Source: Kibdelosporangium aridum (GTDB lineage Bacteria > Actinomycetota > Actinomycetes > Mycobacteriales > Pseudonocardiaceae). Taken from it: DNA of 64,000 bases. The DNA is taken from assembly GCF_900176515.1 (NCBI RefSeq), contig NZ_FWXV01000004.1, positions 1 through 64,000 on the forward strand, read 5' to 3'. The notes beneath the pieces are model-generated. The model was not told the DNA's origin and did not search any database. It saw only the letters and a program-made list of their open reading frames with translations. Both the position numbers and the translations under genes were made by a program. Positions 34,872-43,410 of the stretch are shown in pieces. Position 1 is the first letter of the stretch; every line of letters begins with the position of its first letter.

Positions 34872-36295
34872 CGGCGCATGGTATCGGGCCGGATACAAGC
34901 ACTGAGCCGGCGTAGGCCTTCGTCGATATCGGACAGTGCGATCGCGCCGTAGCCGAGCACAAGACCGGGCCGTCCGGGGGAGTGCAATCTGAAGGGGGAC
35001 AACGCGTACACGCCGACACCGGCGGCACGGGCCCGCCGGTAGACGTCCACATCGTCCAGACCGGCGGGCAGGTACGCGCACAGGTGCAGGCCCGCCGCCA
35101 CCGGCCGGGGTTCGAGCAGGCCCGCGAAGTCACGCCGCAACACCGTCAGAATTCGATCATGTCTGGCTTGGTACTCCTTTCGGGTGCGCCGGATGTGCCG
35201 GGCCAGCGAGCCCTCGTCGATGAAGTCGGCGAGCGCGCCCTGGATCGGCCGGTTGGACTGCCAGTCGCTGACGTACTTCGCGGCCCGCAACGCCGGGCGC
35301 AGACTGGCCGGTGCGATCAGGAAGCCGAGCCGCAGGGTCGGCAGCAGCACTTTGGACAGTGAGCCGACGTAGATCACCCGACCGGCGCGGTCGAGGTTCT
35401 GCAACGGCTCGATCGGACGGCCGCCGTACCGGAACTCGCTGTCGTAATCGTCCTCGACGACAACGCCGCCGGTCCGCTCGGCCCACTCGAGCAGGGCGGT
35501 CCGGCGCGCCAAGGACATCGGGACGCCCAAGGGGAACTGGTGTGACGGTGTCACGTAGATGATCCGCACGCCCGCGGGAATCGCGGACACGACGAGCCCT
35601 TCGTCGTCGACCGGCACGCCGACGAGTTCGGCGCCGTGCGACCGGAACAGGTGTTGCGGGCCGAAGTAGCCGGGATCTTCCACGGCCACAACGGTTCCCG
35701 GGTCGATCAGCACCCGGCAGATCAGATCGAGCGCTTGCTGGGCGCCGTTGGTGACGATCACGTCGTCGGCGGTGGCCCGCACCGCCCGCGACACGCCGAC
35801 GTGCCGGGCGAGCGCCGCGGTGAGTTTGGGGTGCGCCGCGGCCGCGTCGTGCTCAAGCGACCCGATGGCCGCAGGCGTGAATTGCTTTGCCAGCAATCGG
35901 CGCCACGCGGCGTACGGGAACAGCTTCGCGTCCGGCAACCCGGCGCGGAAGTCGTAACGCACCGGCGAATGGTCGTGCTGTGGTGCGTGCAAGGTGTCCC
36001 ACACCGGTTTGGGGCGTGGGCCGGAGCCGTCGGCGGGCTGCGGTGGCTGGGAGAAGCCGGAAGTGCTGACGTACGTGCCCGCGCCGCGCTTCGTGGTCAC
36101 GAAGCCTTCCGCGGTGAGCCGGTCGTACGCCGCGCTGACCGTGTTCCGGGACACCGAAAGCCGGTTGGCGAGTTCCCGCGTCGGCGGCAGCGGGTCGTGC
36201 GGGCGCAGCCTGCCGTCCATGATCGCGGCCTTGACCTGCTGGTAGATCTGCCCGGTCTTCTCACCCCTGCCGATCAGGCTGACATGGAACTCCAC
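34868..36295 (-). CDS. MocR/PdxR-type regulator (GntR HTH plus aminotransferase domain)
   Basis: The 475-residue protein fuses an N-terminal GntR winged helix (about 12-78: LPPTRELANRLSVSRNTVSA) to a fold-type-I aminotransferase domain. The PLP Lys is Lys315 in YVGSLSKVLLPTLRLGFL; the supporting VEDPGYFG, VTPSHQFPLGVPMS and EDDYDSEFRY motifs are present. Such regulators sense PLP or amino-acid/PLP adducts and often control vitamin B6 or amino-acid genes. Here it is translationally coupled to a lipoprotein of unknown function, an unusual partner. Confidence 0.92.
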   Translation of the reverse strand: MEFHVSLIGRGEKTGQIYQQVKAAIMDGRLRPHDPLPPTRELANRLSVSRNTVSAAYDRLTAEGFVTTKRGAGTYVSTSGFSQPPQPADGSGPRPKPVWDTLHAPQHDHSPVRYDFRAGLPDAKLFPYAAWRRLLAKQFTPAAIGSLEHDAAAAHPKLTAALARHVGVSRAVRATADDVIVTNGAQQALDLICRVLIDPGTVVAVEDPGYFGPQHLFRSHGAELVGVPVDDEGLVVSAIPAGVRIIYVTPSHQFPLGVPMSLARRTALLEWAERTGGVVVEDDYDSEFRYGGRPIEPLQNLDRAGRVIYVGSLSKVLLPTLRLGFLIAPASLRPALRAAKYVSDWQSNRPIQGALADFIDEGSLARHIRRTRKEYQARHDRILTVLRRDFAGLLEPRPVAAGLHLCAYLPAGLDDVDVYRRARAAGVGVYALSPFRLHSPGRPGLVLGYGAIALSDIDEGLRRLSACIRPDTMRR

Positions 36296-36381
36296 GGCTG
36301 GAGGGTAGCCGGATTGGCCCAGTCGAACTTGCCGTTTTTGGCTCTTGGCGTGGGTCCGCTCGCCTTCCTAGGGTTCTTCGC

Positions 36382-36951
36382 GTGGACTTCCGGGAGCTCG
36401 ATCGCCAGGCGATGAAGGTGACCGCTGACGTGGTCAGCCAGGTCCGGCCGGACCAGTTGCGGCTGCCGACGCCGTGCGCCGACTGGACGCTGCACGGCCT
36501 GCTGCGCCACCTGGTCAGCGAAGACCTGGCCTTCGCCGCGGCCACGACGGCGGGCACCGATCCGTCCGATGTGGACTGGAACGCGGGCAGGCTTGGCGCT
36601 GACCCGGTCGCGGACTACCAGCGTGCTGCTGCCGGGTACCTCGCGGCGTTCGAACCGGACTCGGTGCTGGACCGGCAGATGCGGATCAACGTCTTCGGCG
36701 TGTTCCCCGGCTCTGTCGCGGTGACGATGCACTTCATCGACACCGTCGTGCACGGCTGGGACATGGCCAAAACGATCGGCGTGCCGTACACGCCGGATGA
36801 GCAGCTGTGTGCTGCCGCGCTGAAAGTCATGCGCCGCTTTCCGTCCGATCGTCCTACGCCTGCGTTCGATGTCATGGTCGAGGTCCCCGACGACGCGAGT
36901 GAGCTGGACAAACTCGTCGCCTACGTCGGCAGGGATCCTCGCTGGAAGTAA
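36382..36951 (+). CDS. TIGR03086-family metal-binding protein (DinB/MDMPI-like)
   Basis: The 189-residue protein is a mycothiol-dependent-isomerase-like four-helix protein: RLPTPCADWTLHGLLRHLVS carries the first metal His, and VTMHFIDTVVHGWDMAKTIG the His pair of the metal site. The family binds a divalent metal and is often linked to thiol-dependent reactions. The GTG start is chosen at the family N-terminus. A hairpin terminator overlaps the stop codon. Divergent from the MocR gene; specific function unknown. Confidence 0.88.
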   Translation: MDFRELDRQAMKVTADVVSQVRPDQLRLPTPCADWTLHGLLRHLVSEDLAFAAATTAGTDPSDVDWNAGRLGADPVADYQRAAAGYLAAFEPDSVLDRQMRINVFGVFPGSVAVTMHFIDTVVHGWDMAKTIGVPYTPDEQLCAAALKVMRRFPSDRPTPAFDVMVEVPDDASELDKLVAYVGRDPRWK

Positions 36952-36983
36952 GTCGGCAGCAGGCTGGGGGTCTGCTGCCGACT
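36951..36983 (+). terminator. Terminator overlapping the stop codon of the TIGR03086 gene
   Basis: Perfect arms agtcggcagca and tgctgccgact with an 11-base loop; the left arm begins at the last base of the TAA. Confidence 0.7.
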
Positions 36984-37044
36984 CGCGTGTTTCGCCTGCT
37001 TGGGGCCATACTGTCCGCTGACCGAACAGTGCAGGAGGCTTCCA

Positions 37045-37491
37045 GTGGCTGACGTCCCCGCGACCCGCGCCCGCATCACGTGGTTGGAATGGATCGGTGT
37101 CGCCGCCGGGATCGTCGCGCTGGTCGTGAGTTTCCTGCCGTGGTACAGAGCGTCTGACGCGGTCGCGGCCGAACTGCGTGAACAGGGTGCGCCGACCTGG
37201 CTGCCGGTGTGGGAAGGCAACTTCCTCGCCTGGTTCCCGGTCGTGTTGTTGCTGGCCGTCAGCGTCCTGCTGCTGTGGCAACGGTTTGGCAAGCCCGTGC
37301 AGATGCTGTCGTCGCTCTGGCTGACCCTCGCGGTGCTGGCCGTGGTGATGATCCTGCTGCGGTGGATCACGCTGCCCATGTCGGTCGGCAGCGGCTTCGG
37401 CCTATACCTTGGGCTCATAGTCGCCGTGGGCTCTGGTCTGACGGCCTTCCTGGCGTTTCGACGCGATCAGCACACGACTCAGGCCACCTGA
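37045..37491 (+). CDS. Small integral membrane protein, unknown
   Basis: The 148-residue protein has four predicted helices: about 11-31 (IGVAAGIVALVVSFLPWY), 61-82 (FPVVLLLAVSVLLLW), 90-111 and 118-137 (GFGLYLGLIVAVGSGLTAFL). The WxxxAxGIVALVVSFLPWY opening resembles a group of actinobacterial membrane proteins of unknown role. GGAGG lies six bases before the GTG, which decides the start. It sits 39 bases upstream of the PucR-type regulator on the same strand. Confidence 0.7.
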   Translation: MADVPATRARITWLEWIGVAAGIVALVVSFLPWYRASDAVAAELREQGAPTWLPVWEGNFLAWFPVVLLLAVSVLLLWQRFGKPVQMLSSLWLTLAVLAVVMILLRWITLPMSVGSGFGLYLGLIVAVGSGLTAFLAFRRDQHTTQAT

Positions 37492-37530
37492 GGCTATCCG
37501 CGAAGCGGAAAGGCGAGTTAAAGTCGCGTT

Positions 37531-38709
37531 ATGGGCACTCGGATAGTGGCTACGCCGCCGCTGCCTGAGGAACTCCTGGACTTGGCGCGGGCGCAACGCG
37601 CGCAGGTGCCGGAGTTGTCCGCGCGGCTGGTGGACCTGCTGCGCGAGAAGACCGAGTGCTACCGCAGAGTGGCCGACGAGTACCCCGAAGAGCTGCGCAA
37701 AGTCTGCGAAGCGCACCTCGACGGCGCCTTCACGTCGTTCATCGAGTGCCGCGAGGTCGAACTCGACAACGCGTTGAAGACCGGACGCGCCCAAGCACGC
37801 ATCGGGATCACCCTGCCAGACGCGCTGCGCGCCTACCGCCTAGCCGGAACGTTCGTCTACGAGATGCTGATCGAGCGCGGCGGCCCGCACACGCTCGGCG
37901 TGACACCGGAGCGGATGCTGCAGGCCAGCACCACGGTCTGGAAGATCATCGATGCCTACTCCGAAGCGCTCACCACCGCATACCGCGAAGTCGAGGCCGA
38001 ACGCGGGCGCCTGGACGAGCAGGCGAAATCGGCGTTGATGGACGGCCTGCTGGAAGGCCGAATCGCCCAACGCCCAGACCTCGAGGACGCCGCAGGCGTG
38101 CTCGGCCTGCCGACGTCTGGCAAGCTCGTGGTGATCGTCGCCGACGACGCGAGCGTGGTCGACGCGATCGGCTCCCGCGCGGTCTGGCGCCGCCGCGTGC
38201 ACTCGTCCGGTGTGGACATGAACGTCGGCATCATGCCGGTCGGTGCAGGACTGGACGCGCTGCGCGAAGTTCTCACGACAACCAGCGGCGTCGTTGGTGT
38301 GAGCACGCCGTTCGCAGACCTGACCGAAGTCCCGACGGCCTTGCACAGAGCCAGAATCGCCCGCAGGTCCCTGCCGCACGGGGCGAACGGCGTGGTGGTC
38401 TTCGGTGATTTGCCCGTCGCCGCGCTGGTCGCGGGCGCACCGGCGCTGGCAGCGGAACTCGCGCACGAGATGCTCGCGGGCGTGCTCGCGCTGCCACCTG
38501 CCGAGCGCGAGATCCTGCTGACGACGCTCGAAACCTGGTACGACCACGGCGGATCAGCGAAGATCGCGGCGAAGAACCTGTACGTGCACCCGAACACGGT
38601 GCGTTACCGGATTCGCCGGATCGAAGACCTGACGGGCCGCGACCTGAACAACCCGAAGTGCGTCGCGGAGCTCTACATGGCGCTCCAAGCGGTCCGCCTC
38701 GGTTTGTAA
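37531..38709 (+). CDS. PucR/CdaR-type helix-turn-helix regulator
   Basis: The 392-residue protein starts with a helical sensor-like region (about 10-165) containing RAQARIGITLPDALRAYRLA, followed by a GGDEF-like diverged segment and the C-terminal PucR HTH-30 domain (about 325-390: LLTTLETWYDHGGSAKIAAK, then NLYVHPNTVRYRIRRIEDLT). Such regulators activate catabolic genes (purines, sugars, proline). No cognate target is adjacent. The gene is followed by IS debris. Confidence 0.87.
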   Translation: MGTRIVATPPLPEELLDLARAQRAQVPELSARLVDLLREKTECYRRVADEYPEELRKVCEAHLDGAFTSFIECREVELDNALKTGRAQARIGITLPDALRAYRLAGTFVYEMLIERGGPHTLGVTPERMLQASTTVWKIIDAYSEALTTAYREVEAERGRLDEQAKSALMDGLLEGRIAQRPDLEDAAGVLGLPTSGKLVVIVADDASVVDAIGSRAVWRRRVHSSGVDMNVGIMPVGAGLDALREVLTTTSGVVGVSTPFADLTEVPTALHRARIARRSLPHGANGVVVFGDLPVAALVAGAPALAAELAHEMLAGVLALPPAEREILLTTLETWYDHGGSAKIAAKNLYVHPNTVRYRIRRIEDLTGRDLNNPKCVAELYMALQAVRLGL

Positions 38710-38851
38710 CTTTCCCGCCCGAGTGCGCATCACACGCATAACCCCAAGATCGCCGACGGCTCACCTGAGCGCAGGGCAGCGTCACCCCGAAAGCTGATGG
38801 TCCAACGCGACGGTGGAAGACATCCCTCAAGACCCCGAACGCGTCCCGACC

Positions 38852-39374
38852 AATCCCAAGATCAACAGCCCCCGGGCGTGGCGACGTGCGACGAGCGCTG
38901 ATGCTCATCCATGGTGACGAGTGGGACGACGCGATCACCGCGTGGATTCTGGCTCGAGCCAGCAGGCAGGACATCTCGGGCAGGACACCAGCGCCGGTGG
39001 ACGGGCAAATCACTGCGTGGCACGTTCGGCCGCACCGGCGGCGCTGGGGTACACCTGCTCGCGGCCTGCACCCACGACACCGGACTGGTGGTCGGCCAGC
39101 GCATGGTCACGCCCGGGCAGAGCGAACTGGTGTGGTTTCCCGCGGTGCTGGACCAGCTTGAACTGGACGGTGACCGGCTGCGCTGGGTCCGTGACGTCAC
39201 CTACCGCGAAGGCCGCTCCCGCCTACGCACCCACACCGCACCCAGAGCCATGGCCAGCCTGCGCAACCTCGCCATCACCGCCCTACACAGCACCGGCCAC
39301 AGCAACATCGCCCAAGCCCTACGCGCCATGACCCGACCACTCACACTGCTCGGAATCCCAAGATCAACAGCCCC
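38852..39374. repeat. 21-bp direct repeat flanking the ISAs1 remnant
   Basis: The sequence beginning aatcccaagatcaacagccc occurs at 38852-38872 and 39354-39374, identical over 21 bases and 502 bases apart. The right copy overlaps the transposase C-terminus, so it is not a simple target duplication. It may mark a deletion by recombination between two IS copies. Confidence 0.65.
38886..39374 (+). pseudogene. ISAs1-family transposase remnant
   Basis: An early fragment (HGDEWDDAITAWILARA, from 38905) resembles the DDE-associated N-terminal domain. At about 39010 the frame changes and KSLRGTFGRTGGAGVHLLAA follows, the core of ISAs1 transposases. It runs through HDTGLVVGQRMV and, after an internal loss, into DRLRWVRDVTYREGRSRLRT and MASLRNLAITALHSTGHSNI up to PLTLLGI, the usual C-terminus. 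The first third and much of the catalytic middle are missing. A perfect 21-base direct repeat flanks the piece. The stretch 38710-38850 before it shows nothing identifiable. Confidence 0.8.
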
Positions 39375-39465
39375 AAGACAGCCCCACCCATCCCAAGGGG
39401 GCGGGGACGCCCCGAGCGTCAATTCTATCGGGGGGATGGGGCCTGAACTGGGGAATCAAGGGAGA

Positions 39466-39496
39466 AGCCGGTGCGAACGGACCGTTCGCACCGGCT
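39466..39496. terminator. 31-base perfect palindrome, probable terminator
   Basis: Arms of 15 bases (agccggtgcgaacgg and its exact inverse) meet at a single central a. It lies 17 bases past the stop of the leftward VWA gene. Its middle 17 bases, gcgaacggaccgttcgc, recur with one change at 24390-24406. Confidence 0.7.
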
Positions 39497-39513
39497 CTAC
39501 ACGTTCGGTTGAA

Positions 39514-41187
39514 CTACGGCTTGCCTGAGATGAACCGGCTCAGGGCCGCGAAGAAGATCTCGTTGATCTTCGTGGGGTCGGCGGTGTTGAACGCCTGGCC
39601 GCCGGTGGCCTTGGAGATCGCGTTCAGCTCGGCCACGTCCACGTCCGGGCCGAAGCCGATGAACACGATCGGCAGCGGGCGGTTCGGGTCCTGCATCTTG
39701 CCCAGTTCGGCGAGCAGGGCCTCGCGCGTGGCGCCACGGCCGTCATCATCGTTCTTGCCGTCGGTCAGGATCAGCACGAGGTTCAGCCGGCCGGGCTCCC
39801 AGTTCTGGCGAGCCGAGGTGTACGCGGCCAATGCCGTGTCGTACAGGCCGGTGCGGCCGGTGGGCGTTGCCTTGATCGCCCGCAGTTTGTCCAGCGCGCC
39901 CTGTGGCAGGGACTCGTTCAACGGCAGGACCGGCAGGACTTCCTTGTAGTCCTTCTCGCCGTCCAGCTCCGCCGAGAACACCCAGATGCCCAGCTTGGTC
40001 CGGGGGTTCATCAGCCGGATGCCGCCTTCGGACGCCTCGAGCGTCACCTGCATCCGTGTCTTGCCCGAGCCCGGGATCACGCCGTTCATCGATCCGGACA
40101 CATCCAGCACTGCTTGGATCCGCGAGGCCTTGCTGATACCCGCCCACGTGTTCAGCACCTGGTCGAGCTGTGCGGTGCCGGGTGCGGGGACGGGCCGCAG
40201 CTGGCGCACGATGGTCCGGTTGTCCGTCGGCGGCGTACCGGCGACACGGCCGTCGGGGAAGCGCAAACCGTTGGCTGCCAAGGCATCACCGACAGTCTGG
40301 GAGAGCATCGCGGTACGGAACTTCGCCGCGGCCACTGCTACGTCGTCCGGTGCGGGCAGCACGGCGTACGGGTAGTCCAGCGACGGCGAGGCCGGTTCGG
40401 GGTAGACCGCGACGAGCTGCTCGTCCTTGCGCTTGGCGTTGTTGTCCAGCAGCGCCCGCTCGGAGGTGGGGAAGGCCGTGATCGGCGTGCCGCCGGAGGT
40501 CGTGCCGGTCTTGGCGAACAGTTCGGACGAGCCGGAGGCCGCGTTCGGCGAGAGTTTCCGCAGTACCGCGACGTTGTTGGCGGCCGGGTCGGACGACAGC
40601 GCGGTCACCTGGCGCACCGCGATCAGTGCCGAGACGCCCACCGCGTCGACCGACGGGTCGACCATGCCCACGTTCAGGTCCGCACCACCGGCGCCGATCA
40701 CGTCGGCCCAGTTCAGCTGCTTCTCCGGCCAGTTACGGGATCTCGCGGCCTGTTCGGCCAGCGCCATCACCACTGGCGAGCTGGCGATCGACGAACCCGA
40801 GTCGGGCACCTGCGCGGCGCCCTTCTCCTTGGCTCTACGCAGCCAGACTGACGAGTCGGGGATCCACACCGACGGCAGGTTGGCCGGTTTGGGTGCGGCC
40901 AGCTGGTCCGCGGTGGTCGCCGAGTCGTTGACGACGATCTCCACGCGGTAGCACGTGTTCGCGTCGTCCGGGTTCAGTCCGCGCGCGACCTGGTCGACCA
41001 CCGGCGCGATGTCCGGCGCGGCCACCACGTTGAGCACGGTGGGGTTGGCGCACTTGGCCTGGGCTGGGTCCCGTAAGCGGTCCACTGTGAACCATGCGAC
41101 TCCAGCGACCAACGCCCCGACCAGCACGATCACCAGCATCAAGATCAGTTTCCGGCGGTTGCGCTGTTCGATGTCGTGCCGGCCCAT
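39514..41187 (-). CDS. Membrane-anchored substrate-binding and VWA domain protein
   Basis: The 557-residue protein has an N-terminal transmembrane anchor (about 14-33: LILMLVIVLVGALVAGVAWF). It continues with a periplasmic-binding-protein-like domain (about 45-340: NVVAAPDIAPVVDQVARGL, then SVWIPDSSVWLRRAKEKG), and a C-terminal von Willebrand A domain whose MIDAS motif is DVSGSMN (Asp362), with TGLYDTALAAY and LVLILTDGKNDD completing the metal site. It is displayed outside the membrane and may mediate metal-dependent protein contacts. Family is widespread in actinobacteria, role unknown. GGAAAAGAG precedes the ATG. Confidence 0.88.
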   Translation of the reverse strand: MGRHDIEQRNRRKLILMLVIVLVGALVAGVAWFTVDRLRDPAQAKCANPTVLNVVAAPDIAPVVDQVARGLNPDDANTCYRVEIVVNDSATTADQLAAPKPANLPSVWIPDSSVWLRRAKEKGAAQVPDSGSSIASSPVVMALAEQAARSRNWPEKQLNWADVIGAGGADLNVGMVDPSVDAVGVSALIAVRQVTALSSDPAANNVAVLRKLSPNAASGSSELFAKTGTTSGGTPITAFPTSERALLDNNAKRKDEQLVAVYPEPASPSLDYPYAVLPAPDDVAVAAAKFRTAMLSQTVGDALAANGLRFPDGRVAGTPPTDNRTIVRQLRPVPAPGTAQLDQVLNTWAGISKASRIQAVLDVSGSMNGVIPGSGKTRMQVTLEASEGGIRLMNPRTKLGIWVFSAELDGEKDYKEVLPVLPLNESLPQGALDKLRAIKATPTGRTGLYDTALAAYTSARQNWEPGRLNLVLILTDGKNDDDGRGATREALLAELGKMQDPNRPLPIVFIGFGPDVDVAELNAISKATGGQAFNTADPTKINEIFFAALSRFISGKP

Positions 41188-41357
41188 CTCTTTTCCTACC
41201 CCTTCACGGTGTCGCCGGCATTTCCGGCCAATCAGAAGTCCCCTGGAATCTACTGCCTCGAATGGCGCCGACGAATACGCCGTGTGCAGTAACACCGGGT
41301 TTCGTCAATGATTGTCGTTCCTGAAGGGGTGATCGTTATCAATTGGTTCGCTGTCCC

Positions 41358-41381
41358 CGGCGACAAACTAAGTTGTCGCCG
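41358..41381 (-). terminator. Terminator of the FadD-type ligase
   Basis: Perfect arms cggcgacaa and ttgtcgccg enclose actaag, 25 bases beyond the leftward stop. Confidence 0.75.
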
Positions 41382-41406
41382 AGGACTGGTGTCACAATTT
41401 GTAGCG

Positions 41407-43200
41407 TTATGAGTACAAGGCATCAACGTCGGCCTTGAAGTCGGCCATGATGACCGACCGCTTCAGCTTCAGCGACGGCGTCAGGTGCCCGGTCTCCGGG
41501 GTGAACTCGGTGGTCAGGATCCGGAACTTGCGCACCGACTCCGCCTTGGACACCGCGAGGTTGCCCTCGTCGACCGCGCGCTGGATCTCAGCGTTCAGGT
41601 CGGGGTCGTCGAGCAGGTCGGCCACGGTCGCCGACTCGGGCTTGCCCGCCGTGGTCTTCCAGTACGTGAAGTAGTCCGGCTCGATGGTGATCAACGCGGC
41701 GATGTAGCTCTTCCCGTCGCCGACCACCATGGCCTGGCCGACCAGCGGGTGCGCGGCGATCCGGTCCTCGATCACGGCGGGCGCGACGTTCTTGCCGCCG
41801 CTGGTCACCAGGATCTCCTTCTTCCGCCCGGTGATCTTCAGGAAGCCTTCGTCGTCCAGTTCGCCGAGGTCACCGGTGGAGAACCAGCCCTCGTCGTCCA
41901 GCGCGGCCTTGGTGGCCTCTTCGTTCTGCCAGTAGCCGGGGAACACCTGGCCGCCCTTGATCTGGACCTCGCCGTCGTCGGCGATCCGCACCGCGGTGTT
42001 GGGCAGCGGGTGCCCGACGGTGCCCGGCTTGAACTTGTCCGGCGAGTTCACGGTGGCCGCCGCGGTCGTCTCGGTCAGGCCGTAGCCCTCGAACACCACC
42101 AGCCCGACGCCGCGGAAGAAGTGCGTGAGCCGCAGGCCGAGCGCCGCGCCACCGGAGATGGCGTACTTGGCCTTGCCGCCGAGCGCCGCGCGCAGCTTCG
42201 AGTAGACCAGTTTGTCGAAGATCGCGTGCTTGATCTTCAGCCCGATCCCGGCCTTGCCGTCCGCCTCGCTGTACGCGATCGCGGTCGCCGCGGCGGCGTC
42301 GAAGATCTTGCCCTTGCCCGCCGCGTGCGCCTTCTGCCGTGCGCCGTTGTAGACCTTCTCCAGCACGTACGGCACCGACAGGATGAACGTCGGCTTGAAC
42401 GCGGCGAGGTCCTCGGTGACCTTCTTGATGTCCCCGGTGTGCCCGAGCCGCGCCCGCGCCTGCACCGCGCCGACCTGCACCATCCGGCCGAACACGTGCG
42501 CGAGCGGCAGGAACAGCAGCGTCGATGTCTCCTCGACGCCGAGGCCCTTGAACACCGGCGCCAGCATCTCCACGACGTTGCCGCCCTCGGAGTGGAAGTT
42601 GGCGTGGGTGAGCACGCAGCCCTTCGGGCGCCCGGTGGTGCCGGACGTGTAGATCAACGTGGCCACGTCCGCGGCCTTGACTGCCTGACGACGCGCGTCG
42701 ACGGCTTCGGCGGTCTCGTTGGCACCCGCCGCGACAACCTGCTCGACCGCGCCTTTCTCGATGTTCCAGATGTGCTTGAGCGCGGGGGCCGCGCCACGCA
42801 CCTTCTCCACCTTCGCCTGCAACGCGTCGTTCTCCGCGATCACCGCGACCGCGCCGGAGTCCGACAGGATCCACTGGATCTGCTCTTCCGACGACGTCAC
42901 GTAGATCGGTACCGAAACACCGCCGACCGCCCAGATGGCGAAGTCGAACAGGGTCCACTCGTACCGCGTCGCGGCCAGGATGGCGACCCGGTCACCGACG
43001 CCGACGCCGGAGCCGAGCAGGCCCTTGGCGACGTCGACCATCTCGTCCTTGAACTGCGCCGCGGTGACGTCACGCCACGTGCCATCGACCTTGCGGCTGA
43101 ACACGACGGTGTTCGGGATCTCCGCCGCGTTGGTGTAGATGAGGTCGGCCAGTCCACCGCCGTAGGGCTCCACCAAGGGGGCGACTGCGATCTCGCGCAT
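41407..43200 (-). CDS. Long-chain fatty-acid--CoA ligase (FadD15-like)
   Basis: The 597-residue ANL enzyme has the length and motifs of AMP-forming long-chain acyl-CoA synthetases: ATLIYTSGTTGRPKGCVLTH, the linker LPLAHVFGRMVQVGAV, VFEGYGLTETTAAATVNSP, EGWFSTGDLGELDDEGFLKI with GRKKEILVTSGGKNVAP, and the C-terminal LTPSLKLKRSVIMADF with the catalytic Lys. It activates fatty acids for degradation or lipid assembly at the membrane. It is distinct from the shorter ligase at 28759-30396. Monocistronic by its flanking spacers. Confidence 0.94.
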   Translation of the reverse strand: MREIAVAPLVEPYGGGLADLIYTNAAEIPNTVVFSRKVDGTWRDVTAAQFKDEMVDVAKGLLGSGVGVGDRVAILAATRYEWTLFDFAIWAVGGVSVPIYVTSSEEQIQWILSDSGAVAVIAENDALQAKVEKVRGAAPALKHIWNIEKGAVEQVVAAGANETAEAVDARRQAVKAADVATLIYTSGTTGRPKGCVLTHANFHSEGGNVVEMLAPVFKGLGVEETSTLLFLPLAHVFGRMVQVGAVQARARLGHTGDIKKVTEDLAAFKPTFILSVPYVLEKVYNGARQKAHAAGKGKIFDAAAATAIAYSEADGKAGIGLKIKHAIFDKLVYSKLRAALGGKAKYAISGGAALGLRLTHFFRGVGLVVFEGYGLTETTAAATVNSPDKFKPGTVGHPLPNTAVRIADDGEVQIKGGQVFPGYWQNEEATKAALDDEGWFSTGDLGELDDEGFLKITGRKKEILVTSGGKNVAPAVIEDRIAAHPLVGQAMVVGDGKSYIAALITIEPDYFTYWKTTAGKPESATVADLLDDPDLNAEIQRAVDEGNLAVSKAESVRKFRILTTEFTPETGHLTPSLKLKRSVIMADFKADVDALYS

Positions 43201-43337
43201 ACCTCACTCCTCCGACCTGCTACTACTCGGTAACCAGGGTGACATAGTGCCTTCCCGCTGCGGCAACGGCCAGCCTCGCGGCCGAATCGGTACTTAACGG
43301 GCGGGTCCCGGCCGTCGATCTACCGTGCGGTAACCTA

Positions 43338-43398
43338 CGATGCGCATCGGTAAACGTTTCCTGCGTCACAGCAAAAAATGCGTCTGTGGCATTTTTTG
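43338..43398. terminator. AT-rich terminator hairpin and adjacent palindrome
   Basis: Arms caaaaaatgc (43372-43381) and gcattttttg (43389-43398) form a perfect AT-rich stem 12 bases after the leftward asparaginase stop, giving U-runs in either direction, unusual in this genome. Next to it, cgatgcgcatcg (43338-43349) is a 12-base palindrome upstream of the ligase gene, a possible operator. Confidence 0.65.
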
Positions 43399-43410
43399 GA
43401 CGAAATTTCT

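Noticed and set aside
41485..43233. Long open frame antisense to the FadD-type ligase (582 codons)
   Set aside because: Arises from high GC at third positions; amino-acid content is dominated by Arg, Gly, Val and His without domains.
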